A stretch of 64,000 nt of DNA. It comes from Bacteroidaceae bacterium. Its GTDB lineage: Bacteria; Bacteroidota; Bacteroidia; Bacteroidales; Bacteroidaceae. The stretch covers positions 1 through 64,000 of the forward strand of contig JAGCPB010000109.1 in NCBI GenBank assembly GCA_017642425.1, written 5' to 3'. The position numbers and the translations under genes were made by a program. The notes under the pieces are model-generated. The model worked only from the letters and a program-made list of their open reading frames with translations, was not told the DNA's origin and did not search any database. Positions 34,852 through 43,669 of this stretch are shown one piece after another. Every line of letters begins with the position of its first letter. Within the stretch, counting starts at the first letter, position 1.

Positions 34852-35253
34852 TCAAATATTGTCAAGCAGGGATGTTACGCTTGACAGAAGAATATCCATT
34901 ATAACGGGTTTTTTGATAAATCCGGCAGCACCTAACCGCATGGATTGTTCTATGTCTTCGGGTGATGTAAAGGCCGATACCACAATGACGGGGATACCCT
35001 TCAGTTCAGGGTCATCATTAATTGCTTTAAGGACTTCCCAGCCATTCATTACTGGCATCTGGATGTCAAGGAGCAGCAGATCCGGCTTGGATTTCCTGAC
35101 AGTCTCAAGCGCCTCCTCTCCGTTGGTTGCCGTAAGGATCCCTACGTTGGTCCTTGTCAGCATCGTTTTAAGGAGTATAATGTTGACAGGTATGTCGTCA
35201 ACGATCAGTACCGTATACTTGGAGTAGTCTTTCTTGTTATCCATAGTCTGCAT
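34852..35253 (-). CDS. Single-domain response regulator (first of pair)
   Basis: CheY-like receiver of 133 residues: acidic residues in VLIVDDIP, phosphoacceptor D63 in LLDIQMPVMNG, switch VVSAFTS and Lys in IKKPV. It is clearly paralogous to the receiver downstream (shared VDDIP-N-LL layout and similar N-terminal extension) but well diverged. Start could be 35253 (MQTMDNKK) or 35244 (MDNKK); the first was kept because it lies close to the AraC-gene stop at 35265. No output domain. Confidence 0.93.
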   Translation of the reverse strand: MQTMDNKKDYSKYTVLIVDDIPVNIILLKTMLTRTNVGILTATNGEEALETVRKSKPDLLLLDIQMPVMNGWEVLKAINDDPELKGIPVIVVSAFTSPEDIEQSMRLGAAGFIKKPVIMDILLSSVTSLLDNI

Positions 35254-35264
35254 GATGTTGATAT

Positions 35265-36419
35265 TTATGATTTGGTGGCCAGCCAGATTTTTGGGGTGAC
35301 ACCTGTTATTTTCTTGAAAACATTATTGAATGCCGACGCATCCGGGAATCCGCATGCGGCTGCTATGTCGGACTGCTTGGCGTTGCGGTTATGAAGCAGG
35401 TATTGTTCGGCATAGTCTATTCTTAATGTATTGATATAGTCAGAGAAACTCATGTTGTATGTGTTGTTCACAAGTCTTGATATATATGTCCTGTTTGTGT
35501 CAAGTTTGGCTGCAATATCTGATAGCCTGATGCCCTGCTTGAGAAAAAGCTGTTCAGATACTATAAGGTCCTCGAACCTTATTCTCAGGGAATCTTCATC
35601 AGCAATGCTTTGATGGGCATCGGCAAGGCTTTGGTGGACATCGGTATGGCTTTGACGGGCGTCTGCCTGTCTTATGCCGGCATCGGCGGTCTTTTCAGGT
35701 GCTGATGCTGGAGTCTGTCCGGCATTTACGCAAGGAATGGGATTCATTTCACCTTTGAACATGCCGGAGTAGGAGAGGTAGAACAGTAAACATGTCAGAA
35801 TGACTGATACCGTGTTCTGAATCCATAACGGAAATGTAAATGCGACCGACATTTCCAGTACGGCAAAAACCAGAATAGAAACGGTGGTGTTTACGAGTTG
35901 GATATGGTGGTTCCCTTTTGAGTAACTAATTACGGAGAACGTAATGAACGCTATGGTTTCAAAGGTCAGGATGGCATGGAATATCCAGAAAGAACAGATG
36001 CGTATGATTTTTGCAGCCTCGTCTCCCTTATGTGCAGCCGGATTCATGATACAGTCAATAAAACATTCGTCTCCTTCCAGCATAATGAGTATTATCTGCG
36101 CAACCAGTAATGAGAATGATATGGCTATAACCGCCTGAAAGAGGGATTTAATGTTCCCGGCCGATGAAAGAGACCGTATATATGCGAATGCCACTGGTAT
36201 AATCAGTAATGCAAAGAACTGTTTAACAATGAATAATGACAGCAATACAGTTCCGTCTGTACATGTCAGTCCGGCTTCTGCAAACAAGGCGATTCCGGTT
36301 ATTGCCAGAAAAAAGTCAAGAGTCTTGAACTCTTTGTCCTTAATGCGGACCATAAGGTTCAAGGCAAGCCAGAAAAGGCATGTCATGCCAGGTATGAACA
36401 GCAGCACCGTTTTTATCAT
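35265..36419 (-). CDS. Seven-helix membrane protein with C-terminal AraC-type DNA-binding domain
   Basis: Protein of 384 residues. The N-terminal 230 residues have seven hydrophobic segments; the C-terminal 95 residues form a helix-turn-helix pair of AraC type (LSDIAAKLDTNRTYISRLVN and then QSDIAAACGFPDASAFNNVFKKITG). Between them is a linker with three imperfect seven-residue repeats. Such membrane-integral AraC regulators occur in Bacteroidota, but the signal and the mechanism are mostly unknown. It begins 9 bp after the fimbrillin-like gene stop and is followed by two receiver genes, so the four are probably one transcript. The obvious hypothesis is control of the fimbrillin-like gene. Confidence 0.87.
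   Translation of the reverse strand: MIKTVLLFIPGMTCLFWLALNLMVRIKDKEFKTLDFFLAITGIALFAEAGLTCTDGTVLLSLFIVKQFFALLIIPVAFAYIRSLSSAGNIKSLFQAVIAISFSLLVAQIILIMLEGDECFIDCIMNPAAHKGDEAAKIIRICSFWIFHAILTFETIAFITFSVISYSKGNHHIQLVNTTVSILVFAVLEMSVAFTFPLWIQNTVSVILTCLLFYLSYSGMFKGEMNPIPCVNAGQTPASAPEKTADAGIRQADARQSHTDVHQSLADAHQSIADEDSLRIRFEDLIVSEQLFLKQGIRLSDIAAKLDTNRTYISRLVNNTYNMSFSDYINTLRIDYAEQYLLHNRNAKQSDIAAACGFPDASAFNNVFKKITGVTPKIWLATKS
35606..35668. repeat. Three imperfect 21-bp tandem repeats inside the AraC-type gene
   Basis: Units at 35606-35626, 35627-35647 and 35648-35668 share the core GCTTTG-N2-GG and keep the frame; they encode ADARQSH, TDVHQSL and ADAHQSI in the linker between the membrane part and the DNA-binding domain. 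Copy number could change linker length without a frameshift. Confidence 0.75.
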
Positions 36420-36428
36420 ATCATATTA

Positions 36429-37550
36429 TCAGAAGAAATCGTTGTCCTCATATATCTTGTTCTCTCCCCACACACTGTTGATATCAACACCGTAATTGTT
36501 CTCCCAGTCTGCTACAGAAGCTGTGAATTCAATAGGCTGGTAAAGAGTACCCAGATCAAGACCCAGGTGGAATGTGTATTGCTTTCCGCAGATGCAGCTG
36601 TTGCCCGGCAATACTCCGTAAAGGGGGAATTTCTGTACCTGGTCCTTAAGTTCGTTGTAATGATGCCCGTTGTAGTCAAATGCATCCACATCAAATACCA
36701 CCTCTATATATTGCTTGCCCATCTTTATATCCTCAGGTACGGCATAGAACCTGCTGCTGTGCTTGCGGTCTGATACAAGATGATTCTGGCCTACAAACAG
36801 TTCATTGTCAGAGCCCACTCCAACCCTGGCGTCGCCATGGAATACACCTATCTCTTCACAGATGGTTTTCTGGACCCATTTTCCGCCGTTGTTGCCAATG
36901 GAATCAATGTAGTATCCTTCTGTAGCAAAGTTGTGTGCCGTCAGTTTCTTGAGACGTATGTATCCGCGAAGGTCAGGATCATAGGTGATGTCACACACTC
37001 TGAATCCTATATCATTTGTAATGTGACGGAATACCAGAGGGATAACGTCCAGATATGAGGTGCTGCGCTCTATGGATTGTGATACCAGAGGGCCGGCCTG
37101 TGTGTCTTCTGAGCTATAGGGTATTATGTAAGACCTGTTTCCGGACATGAATTCTGTTTCACTTACGTATGGATAATATGCACTCAGAAGAATGCTCTCC
37201 GTGCTGTACCAATTGCGTGAATCAAAAGTGGCAGACCTGATGCCTGCGGTTTCAAATACACGCTCGTTGTTGATGATGATGGAGTTGGTTTTGGCGTCTA
37301 CGCCCATGAGTCCGAACGGTTTGCTGGGGTCCAGCTTGGCCTCAAGATCCCTTTCAGTCGTGAAGTTGTCATAACTTCCGTCTGCTCTTGTGTTGATCTG
37401 GCCGTCTCTAGTGATGGTTATATCAAAACTGACGTCCTTACTTTTTTCAAAACCCTCAAAGGAATTGAGGTCATCGTCTGTGGTGCATGAAATGATTGTG
37501 AAAACGACAATCGCTCCTAACAAAGTCCTTTTTGTGATTGCTCTTTTCAT
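36429..37550 (-). CDS. Fimbrillin-like lipoprotein
   Basis: Lipoprotein of 373 residues with a lipobox in VVFTIISCTT and, shortly after, the pattern DVSFDITITRDGQINTRAD, typical of the fimbrillin/Mfa-like families (FimA/Mfa1 fold with proteolytic maturation at an Arg or similar). The rest is beta-rich, with KPFGLMGVDA, LSAYYPYVSET and a Val/Ala-Asp-Trp (ASVADWENN) near the end, all frequent in this family. No other fimbrial subunit, usher or Mfa2-like anchor is nearby. It is the first gene of an operon with the membrane AraC regulator and two receivers. I chose ATG 37550 (MKRAITKRT) over the ATG five codons upstream. It has a consensus promoter. Confidence 0.8.
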   Translation of the reverse strand: MKRAITKRTLLGAIVVFTIISCTTDDDLNSFEGFEKSKDVSFDITITRDGQINTRADGSYDNFTTERDLEAKLDPSKPFGLMGVDAKTNSIIINNERVFETAGIRSATFDSRNWYSTESILLSAYYPYVSETEFMSGNRSYIIPYSSEDTQAGPLVSQSIERSTSYLDVIPLVFRHITNDIGFRVCDITYDPDLRGYIRLKKLTAHNFATEGYYIDSIGNNGGKWVQKTICEEIGVFHGDARVGVGSDNELFVGQNHLVSDRKHSSRFYAVPEDIKMGKQYIEVVFDVDAFDYNGHHYNELKDQVQKFPLYGVLPGNSCICGKQYTFHLGLDLGTLYQPIEFTASVADWENNYGVDINSVWGENKIYEDNDFF

Positions 37551-37573
37551 ATTGATTGGATGCATTTTCGATG

Positions 37574-37604
37574 CAAATATAATACACTTTTACGATTTTG
37601 CAAA
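37574..37604 (-). promoter_or_regulatory. Promoter of the fimbrillin-like operon
   Basis: On the minus strand TTTG (37601-37604), 19 bp, TATATTTG (37574-37581): a full consensus match. The 5' leader is only about 15-20 nt. A second TTTTGCAA-type element lies just upstream in a very A/T-rich stretch. Confidence 0.8.
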
Positions 37605-37650
37605 AATTTATTGCAAAATTATCAAATAATATTTTTTACGATTTAACAAC

Positions 37651-37676
37651 AAAGCCCGACCATATGGCCAGGCTTT
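37651..37676 (-). terminator. Terminator of glyA
   Basis: Inverted repeat of 11 bp (37651-37661 / 37666-37676) around ATAT; on the minus strand it pairs fully if two G-U pairs are allowed and is followed by the T-rich TTGTTGTT. It lies 29 bp after the glyA stop. Confidence 0.75.
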
Positions 37677-37704
37677 ATTTTAATGGTTATGTAATGTCTA
37701 TTCA

Positions 37705-38985
37705 TCAATAGGCAAACATGGGATAGTCCTTCATAATACCGTTAACGCGTGCACGAACCTTGTTGATTACTGATTCATCTTCGGGGGCATTAAGAACTTC
37801 CTCAATCATTTCCGCTATGACAACCATCAGATCCTCCTTTGCGCCACGGGTGGTGATTGCTGGAGTACCGAAACGCAAACCTGATGTCTGGAATGCGCTG
37901 CGTGAGTCAAACGGAACCATGTTCTTGTTGGCGGTGATATCGGCAGCAACAAGAGCCTTTTCTGCAACCTTACCGGTAAGGTCTGGGTATTTGGAGCGCA
38001 GGTCAACCAGCATGCTGTGGTTGTCTGTACCGCCCGATACAATTGTAAAGCCGCGCTTGGCCAACTCTTCGGCCAACTTTCTGGCGTTCTTTTGAACCTG
38101 AATCTGATACTCTTTGAACTCGGGTTGCAGGGCTTCGCCGAATGCAACAGCCTTAGCTGCGATTACATGTTCCAGAGGACCGCCTTGTGTTCCGGGGAAC
38201 ACGGCTGAGTCAATGAGCTGTGACATCATCTTGGTTTCGCCCTTGGGTGTCTTGCGGCCGCGGGGATCCTCAAAGTCCTTACCCAGCAGGATGATACCGC
38301 CGCGAGGACCGCGCAGTGTCTTGTGGGTGGTAGAGGTTACTATGTGGGCGTACTTTACGGGGTTCTCAAGCAGACCGGCTGCGATAAGTCCTGCGGGGTG
38401 AGCCATATCTATCATCAGGAGTGCGCCTACCATATCGGCAATCTTGCGCATGCGGGCATAATCCCACTCGCGTGAGTAGGCCGAACCTCCACCGATAATG
38501 AGCTTGGGCTTAACTTCAAGAGCCAACTGCTCCATCTTGTCATAATCAACACGGCCTGTCTCGGGATTGAGGTCATAACCTACGGCATGGTATAGGATAC
38601 CGGATGAGTTTACGGATGAGCCGTGTGAAAGATGTCCGCCATGAGCCAGGTTAAGTCCCATGAATGTTTCACCCGGCATCAGGACAGCCTGGAGTACGGC
38701 GGCATTGGCTTGTGCGCCTGAATGAGGCTGTACATTGGCATATTCGGCACCGAATAGTTTCTTGATGCGTGCTATGGCTAGACTCTCGGCTTCGTCAACC
38801 ACTTCGCACCCACCATAATAACGTTTGCCTGGATAACCCTCGGCGTACTTGTTGGTAAGGCAGGAACCCATAGCCTGCATGACCTGGTCGCTTACAAAGT
38901 TTTCCGATGCAATCAGCTCAATGCCTTTTGCCTGTCGCTGGTGTTCGCGCTCGATAATGTCAAAAATCTCTTGGTCTCTTTTCAT
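37705..38985 (-). CDS. glyA: Serine hydroxymethyltransferase
   Basis: PLP enzyme that makes glycine and 5,10-methylene-tetrahydrofolate from serine. Family motifs: [35 protein letters not shown], the PLP aspartate in [10 protein letters not shown] and the PLP lysine in [13 protein letters not shown]. It has 426 residues, full length, from ATG 38985; a TTG two codons upstream is not used. It follows the beta-barrel gene by 24 bp and is the last gene of the pyrB-pyrI-barrel-glyA group, ending in a strong terminator. The motif spacing fits the bacterial form. Confidence 0.97.
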   Translation of the reverse strand: MKRDQEIFDIIEREHQRQAKGIELIASENFVSDQVMQAMGSCLTNKYAEGYPGKRYYGGCEVVDEAESLAIARIKKLFGAEYANVQPHSGAQANAAVLQAVLMPGETFMGLNLAHGGHLSHGSSVNSSGILYHAVGYDLNPETGRVDYDKMEQLALEVKPKLIIGGGSAYSREWDYARMRKIADMVGALLMIDMAHPAGLIAAGLLENPVKYAHIVTSTTHKTLRGPRGGIILLGKDFEDPRGRKTPKGETKMMSQLIDSAVFPGTQGGPLEHVIAAKAVAFGEALQPEFKEYQIQVQKNARKLAEELAKRGFTIVSGGTDNHSMLVDLRSKYPDLTGKVAEKALVAADITANKNMVPFDSRSAFQTSGLRFGTPAITTRGAKEDLMVVIAEMIEEVLNAPEDESVINKVRARVNGIMKDYPMFAY

Positions 38986-39009
38986 AGTCAATATTGTTGG
39001 TTTATAGTT

Positions 39010-39726
39010 TCAGAACATTATTCCAAAAGCAAACGAGAAAATGCTTACCCGACGGTTCATTTTGTAATCAGGAGCCGGATTGGTGCCGCTTGTCTCAACC
39101 ATGGGCTTTGAAATGTTGTTGATTGTTGCCTCATATTCAAAATCCAGAAAGGTTCTTCCAATCTGAATGCTTAACCCGGCTGTCCAGCCCACCGCAATGT
39201 CCGTGGGTGAATCGGAAAATGTGAACGGGTCCGTATTACTGTAATTTATGGAGTAGAACTTATCCGGCATATACCTGAATCTGGGGCCTGTAAACACAGA
39301 CATGCAGTATGGAGGCTGGTTTACGATATGATATCCGGCCTGAATGGGAACGGAAATGGAAATCATGGAGTAGGAGCATGTGATCTCGTCTTTGGATTCC
39401 AAAGCGGGATTCCAGCTGTTCTTGTCCACAATGAATGTGGATTTATTCATATTCAGGCCTATTCCTGACTGTACCAGGAAATTCCTGGTGTTGAATCTCA
39501 GTTGAATGGATGCAAAATTACCTACCTGTGTATCTTGCGAATAATCTTTGATTTTGTGCCCTTCAATCCTGGCGTCTGTCAGGTAGGTGCCTGTAGCGGC
39601 AAAACCTACCCGGGCACCCCATGTGAAAGATGAGATGTCATTGGGGGCTTGTCCGGGTTCAGAGGCATTGGCCTGTATGACCGGAATATAAACCAGAGCC
39701 AGGAATGTCAGTGCTAAGGATCTCAT
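39010..39726 (-). CDS. Outer-membrane beta-barrel protein (PorT/OMP_b-brl_2-like)
   Basis: Protein of 238 residues with a signal peptide (MRSLALTFLALVYIPVIQANA) and a barrel-like body: it opens FTWGARVGFAATGTYL, has repeated amphipathic strands (VGNFASIQLRFNTRNFLVQSGIGLNMNKS is one pair, split here for clarity at FNTRN) and ends VSIFSFAFGIMF with a terminal Phe. This fits the PorT-like small barrels found in many copies in Bacteroidota. Function unknown. It starts 1 bp after the pyrI stop and is followed by glyA, which is an odd place for an envelope gene. Confidence 0.8.
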   Translation of the reverse strand: MRSLALTFLALVYIPVIQANASEPGQAPNDISSFTWGARVGFAATGTYLTDARIEGHKIKDYSQDTQVGNFASIQLRFNTRNFLVQSGIGLNMNKSTFIVDKNSWNPALESKDEITCSYSMISISVPIQAGYHIVNQPPYCMSVFTGPRFRYMPDKFYSINYSNTDPFTFSDSPTDIAVGWTAGLSIQIGRTFLDFEYEATINNISKPMVETSGTNPAPDYKMNRRVSIFSFAFGIMF

Positions 39727-39727
39727 T

Positions 39728-40201
39728 TTAAAGGAGCTTGATCTGGCCTTTGTGAATGTCTTTGTTGCAGTAGCGGCATCTTAATGTGCCCTCCTCCTTG
39801 TCTACCACATCAAATACGGTCTGCATGGGTTCGTGGTTCGTGATGCATTTGGGATTGCCGCATTTTACAATGCCCCTTACCTCATCGGGCATGGAAATCT
39901 TTTTCTTTTCCACGACTTCATAGTCGCGGATGATGCTCATTACAATGTTGGGAGCTATGACTGACAGTTTACTGCACTCCTCTTCAGTGAAATATCTGTC
40001 TGCTATCTTGATGATTCCTTTGCTGCCCATCTTGTGGCTGCTCAGGTTTGAACCTATGGTGATGGGGGTGTGTATGCCTGTCAGTCCAAGCAGATTGACA
40101 ACATCAAACACTTTGTCTGAAGGAATGTGGTCTATGACAGTGCCGTTCTGCAGTGCAGCAACCAGCAACTCTGATTTTCCTGTCTTTTCCATAGCGGTCA
40201 T
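39728..40201 (-). CDS. pyrI: Aspartate carbamoyltransferase regulatory subunit
   Basis: Regulatory chain of 157 residues that binds CTP/ATP and sets the allosteric control of aspartate carbamoyltransferase. N-terminal nucleotide-binding domain ([22 protein letters not shown], with the Lys and Asp typical for CTP binding) and a C-terminal zinc domain with four cysteines (CGNPKC and, 27 residues on, CRYC). The ATG overlaps the pyrB stop (ATGA), so translation is coupled and subunits are made together. Presence of PyrI implies the E. coli-like dodecameric enzyme. Confidence 0.96.
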   Translation of the reverse strand: MTAMEKTGKSELLVAALQNGTVIDHIPSDKVFDVVNLLGLTGIHTPITIGSNLSSHKMGSKGIIKIADRYFTEEECSKLSVIAPNIVMSIIRDYEVVEKKKISMPDEVRGIVKCGNPKCITNHEPMQTVFDVVDKEEGTLRCRYCNKDIHKGQIKLL

Positions 40202-41118
40202 TTAAGAAGATTCAATGCATTGCAAATAAGAGCCTCACGTACATAAAGGCCGTTCTTGGCCTGCTGGAAATAATATGCCTTGGGGTTGGCATCCACGTCC
40301 TGGGCTATTTCATTAACTCTTGGTAGCGGATGAAGAATCCTAAGGTTCGGCCTGGTGTTCCTGAGCATGTCGTTCCTGAGAATGAACATGTCCTTGACGC
40401 GCTCATACTCCATAAGGTCCGTAAACCTTTCACGCTGTACACGGGTCATGTACAGGATGTCGGCGTCTGCAATGGTCTCCTCATCAAAACGGTTGTGCTC
40501 CTCAAACCTGATGTTGTATCTGCGGCAATACTCTTTATACTCCTCCGGCATCTTGAGCTCATCGGGAGAAATGAAATGGAATGTGGGGTTGAAGAATCTC
40601 ATTGCGGTGAGCATTGAATGTACGGTACGTCCGTATTTCAGGTCTCCGACCAGATAGATGTTCAAGTCATCAAGACGCCCCTGGGTCTTGAGTATTGAGT
40701 AAAGGTCCAGCATGGTCTGAGAAGGGTGCTGGTTGGCTCCGTCGCCCGCATTGATGATAGGTACGGGTGAAACTTCACTGGCATATCTGGCTGCACCCTC
40801 CAGATAGTGACGCATAATGATCAGGTCTGCATAGTTGCTTACCATCATTATGGTGTCCTTCAGTGTCTCTCCCTTTGATGAACTGGTGGTGGCGGCATCG
40901 GAAAAACCTATCACGCGTCCTCCCAGACGGTTCACTGCGGTTTCAAAACTGAGTCTTGTCCTGGTTGAAGGTTCAAAGAAAAGGGTTGCCACTATTTTCC
41001 CGTCCAGGGTCTTTCTGTTAGGATTGGCTTCAAATTGGGCTGCATGCCCCAAAAGCCAGAGAATATCCTCTCTGTCCAGCCCTTCGAGTGAAATGAGACT
41101 TCGGCCTGTCTGATCCAT
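40198..41118 (-). CDS. pyrB: Aspartate carbamoyltransferase catalytic subunit
   Basis: Makes carbamoyl-aspartate from carbamoyl phosphate and aspartate, the first committed step of pyrimidine synthesis. Motifs: carbamoyl-phosphate site [13 protein letters not shown], the [11 protein letters not shown] loop with the catalytic Lys, [11 protein letters not shown] and the aspartate-site region [10 protein letters not shown] place the start at the ATG at 41118 (306 residues); the longer TTG start at 41145 would overlap the -7 element TAATTTTG at 41143-41150. No PyrR site or pyrimidine attenuator leader is visible in the short 5' region. Confidence 0.96.
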   Translation of the reverse strand: MDQTGRSLISLEGLDREDILWLLGHAAQFEANPNRKTLDGKIVATLFFEPSTRTRLSFETAVNRLGGRVIGFSDAATTSSSKGETLKDTIMMVSNYADLIIMRHYLEGAARYASEVSPVPIINAGDGANQHPSQTMLDLYSILKTQGRLDDLNIYLVGDLKYGRTVHSMLTAMRFFNPTFHFISPDELKMPEEYKEYCRRYNIRFEEHNRFDEETIADADILYMTRVQRERFTDLMEYERVKDMFILRNDMLRNTRPNLRILHPLPRVNEIAQDVDANPKAYYFQQAKNGLYVREALICNALNLLK

Positions 41119-41142
41119 TTGAGTATAGTTTTTTCGGAAGCC

Positions 41143-41150
41143 CAAAATTA
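41143..41150 (-). promoter_or_regulatory. -7 element of pyrB operon
   Basis: TAATTTTG on the minus strand, 25 bp before the pyrB ATG. There is no TTTG at 19 bp upstream, so support is partial. Confidence 0.5.
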
Positions 41151-41245
41151 CTAATAAAATGCCAACTGACGGAATGCTTGTTCATAACTTTCCATAAAAT
41201 GCCAATTTTTGCATGAAGGGTGTTTTATATGCTGTCTTTTTGTGC

Positions 41246-41292
41246 TATTTTTGTAAAATAATAAGTACTCGCGGGCGTATGTACGCCCGAGT
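41246..41292 (+). promoter_or_regulatory. Promoter element and 5'-leader hairpin of the PBP1A operon
   Basis: TATTTTTG (41246-41253) is a -7 element with a weak T-rich -33 region. The leader then contains an inverted repeat: CGGGCGTA (41272-41279) / TACGCCCG (41282-41289), extended outward by ACTC/GAGT (41267-41270 with 41289-41292) around a small bulge. It is not followed by a T-run, so it is not a typical terminator; a leader hairpin or operator is more likely. Confidence 0.5.
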
Positions 41293-41320
41293 GTTGCGCT
41301 TATAAGAGTGGATAAAACAG

Positions 41321-43669
41321 ATGAGTAAGACAGCAAAACGAATTATTCTGGGGCTTTGGGCTTTATTTGTGGCCGGTGTTCTGGCCGTGTTTCTCATTTT
41401 TACAGGAATAAGCAAGGGGTGGATTGGAAATATACCTTCAGTTGAGGATCTTGAAAGTCCGATAGACAAGTTTGCCACCCAGATCATATCGGCCGATGGA
41501 GTTGTGCTGGGAACATACAGCTACGCTTCCGATAACCGTGTCTGGGTTGATTTTGAGGATCTGTCACCGTATCTGGTCAAGGCCCTTATAGCTACAGAGG
41601 ATGTCCGTTTTCAGGAGCATTCCGGAATAGATCTCAAGGCTCTGGTTAGGGCTATAGTAAAGCGTGTCATACTGCAGCAGCACAGCGCCGGCGGCGGAAG
41701 CACGCTTACCCAGCAGCTTGCCAAGCAGCTCTATACGGAGCATGTGGCCCGCAATTCAGTCCAGAGAGCGTTGCAGAAGCCTACAGAGTGGGTCATTGCC
41801 GTCAAGCTGGAACGCTACTACACCAAGGAGGAGATAATGACTCTCTACCTGAACAAATATGATTTTGTACATCATGCAGTAGGTATCTATACGGCTTCAA
41901 ATACCTATTTCGGGAAGCATCCTTCAGAGCTGAACGCCCAGGAGGCCGCCACCATGGTCGGTATGCTTCAGAACGCTTCACGCTTCAACCCCAGGTCACA
42001 TCCGGTAAGGTCGCGTGAACGCCGTAACGTGGTGCTCTCCCAAATGGAGAAGGCCGGATACTTGTCGGAGGCTCAGAGAGACTCTCTTCAAGATACCGAA
42101 ATAGTCCTCAACTTTCATGAGGTGGACCAGAAGGCGGGACAAGCCACGTACCTCAGGGAGTTTCTGCGTATCAGGTTATATGAGAAGAAACCGGATCACA
42201 GCAACTATACTGCCAGCTGGCGCCAGCAGCAGTTTTATGAAGACTCTCTTGACTGGGAGAATGATCCGTTGTTCGGTTGGTGCAACAAGAATTTCAAGGA
42301 GAACGGCGAGCCTTACAATCTCTATACCGACGGTCTTAAGGTCTATGTGACAATTGACTCCCGTATGCAGCATTATGCCGAAGAGGCTATGGCCGCCCAG
42401 CTTCAGGATTATCTGCAGCCTGATTTCTTCAAGGCCAAGAAGAATGTAAGGACTGCTCCTTATACGAGCAATATCACTCAGGCGCAGGCACAAAATATGC
42501 TGGAGGACGCATTGCTCAAATCCGGATACAATACTCTTGAAAGAAGGGGCGTCTCAAGGGATTCGTTACGTAAGATATGGAACACTCCGCACCAGATGGA
42601 GATATTCTCATACAACGGATATGTGGATACGGTTCTCACCCCGATGGATTCCATCCGTTACATGAAACACTATCTGCGTTCCGGTTTCATGTGCATGGAG
42701 CCAAAGACCGGATATGTGAGGGCATATGTGGGCGGACCTGACTACCGGGCATTCCAGTATGATATGGTTCATACCGGACGTCGTCAGGTAGGCTCTACAA
42801 TGAAACCGTACCTTTATACCCTTGCTATGGAGAGCGGCTATTCCCCCTGCGACCAGGTAATCAACCAGCCGCAGACCATTCTCACTGAGTCTGGTCAGAT
42901 ATGGCAACCTAAGGATGACGGAAAGCAGATGCTTGGTCAGTTGGTAACTCTCAAATGGGGCCTGTCACGTTCCAATAACAATGTCACGGCATACCTGATG
43001 AGTCAGCTGAGTCCATATTCGTTCGTGGATCTGCTGCATGAATTCGGACTAAGGAACCAGAACATAGAACCGGTCCATTCACTCTGTCTCGGCACATGTG
43101 ACGTATCGGTCGAGGAAATGGTAAGCGCATATACCACATTCGTAAACCATGGAATCCGGACCGCTCCGCTCTACGTGACACGTATAGAGGATGCTCAGGG
43201 CAATGTGCTGGCTCAGTTCTCTGCCCGCAGCAATGAGGTGGTAAGCGAGGAGGCTTCATTCAAGATGATTGATATGATGCGTGCAGTGGTGAACGAAGGA
43301 ACCGGAACGCGTCTGCGCAGTTCCCGTCTGTTCCCTACATTCTACAAGGTGGACTGCTGCGGTAAGACCGGTACTACCGATAACCATTCGGATGCCTGGT
43401 TTATGGGTTATACCCCTGACCTGGTAGCCGGTTGCTGGGTCGGAGGTGAGGACCGTGACATCCATTTTGACGATATGGATCATGGGCAGGGCGCTCATGC
43501 AGCTCTCCCCGTATTCGGCATGTTTATGGATAAGGTTTATGCCGATTCAGTTAACCTGGGATATCTGCCTAGCACCAGATTTGACATTCCTAAGGATTAT
43601 GATCCGTGTGCCGGATTCCAGAACTCCGACGGAGATATTCTTGATAATTACTCTATAGATTCTTTCTGA
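41321..43669 (+). CDS. Class A penicillin-binding protein 1A
   Basis: Bifunctional peptidoglycan synthase of 782 residues anchored by one N-terminal helix (about 8-28). Glycosyltransferase domain: E93 in ATEDVRFQEHSGID and GGGSTLTQQLAKQLY. Transpeptidase domain: active-site S492 in GSTMKPYLY, SRSNNN as the SxN motif and K682 in CGKTGTTDNHSDAWF (KTG). The short region between the domains includes YRAFQYD..HTGRRQVG. It heads a six-gene set with start/stop overlaps (kdsB starts within its stop), so cell-wall, LPS and other genes share one transcript. Stop TGA overlaps the next ATG by one base. Confidence 0.95.
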   Translation: MSKTAKRIILGLWALFVAGVLAVFLIFTGISKGWIGNIPSVEDLESPIDKFATQIISADGVVLGTYSYASDNRVWVDFEDLSPYLVKALIATEDVRFQEHSGIDLKALVRAIVKRVILQQHSAGGGSTLTQQLAKQLYTEHVARNSVQRALQKPTEWVIAVKLERYYTKEEIMTLYLNKYDFVHHAVGIYTASNTYFGKHPSELNAQEAATMVGMLQNASRFNPRSHPVRSRERRNVVLSQMEKAGYLSEAQRDSLQDTEIVLNFHEVDQKAGQATYLREFLRIRLYEKKPDHSNYTASWRQQQFYEDSLDWENDPLFGWCNKNFKENGEPYNLYTDGLKVYVTIDSRMQHYAEEAMAAQLQDYLQPDFFKAKKNVRTAPYTSNITQAQAQNMLEDALLKSGYNTLERRGVSRDSLRKIWNTPHQMEIFSYNGYVDTVLTPMDSIRYMKHYLRSGFMCMEPKTGYVRAYVGGPDYRAFQYDMVHTGRRQVGSTMKPYLYTLAMESGYSPCDQVINQPQTILTESGQIWQPKDDGKQMLGQLVTLKWGLSRSNNNVTAYLMSQLSPYSFVDLLHEFGLRNQNIEPVHSLCLGTCDVSVEEMVSAYTTFVNHGIRTAPLYVTRIEDAQGNVLAQFSARSNEVVSEEASFKMIDMMRAVVNEGTGTRLRSSRLFPTFYKVDCCGKTGTTDNHSDAWFMGYTPDLVAGCWVGGEDRDIHFDDMDHGQGAHAALPVFGMFMDKVYADSVNLGYLPSTRFDIPKDYDPCAGFQNSDGDILDNYSIDSF

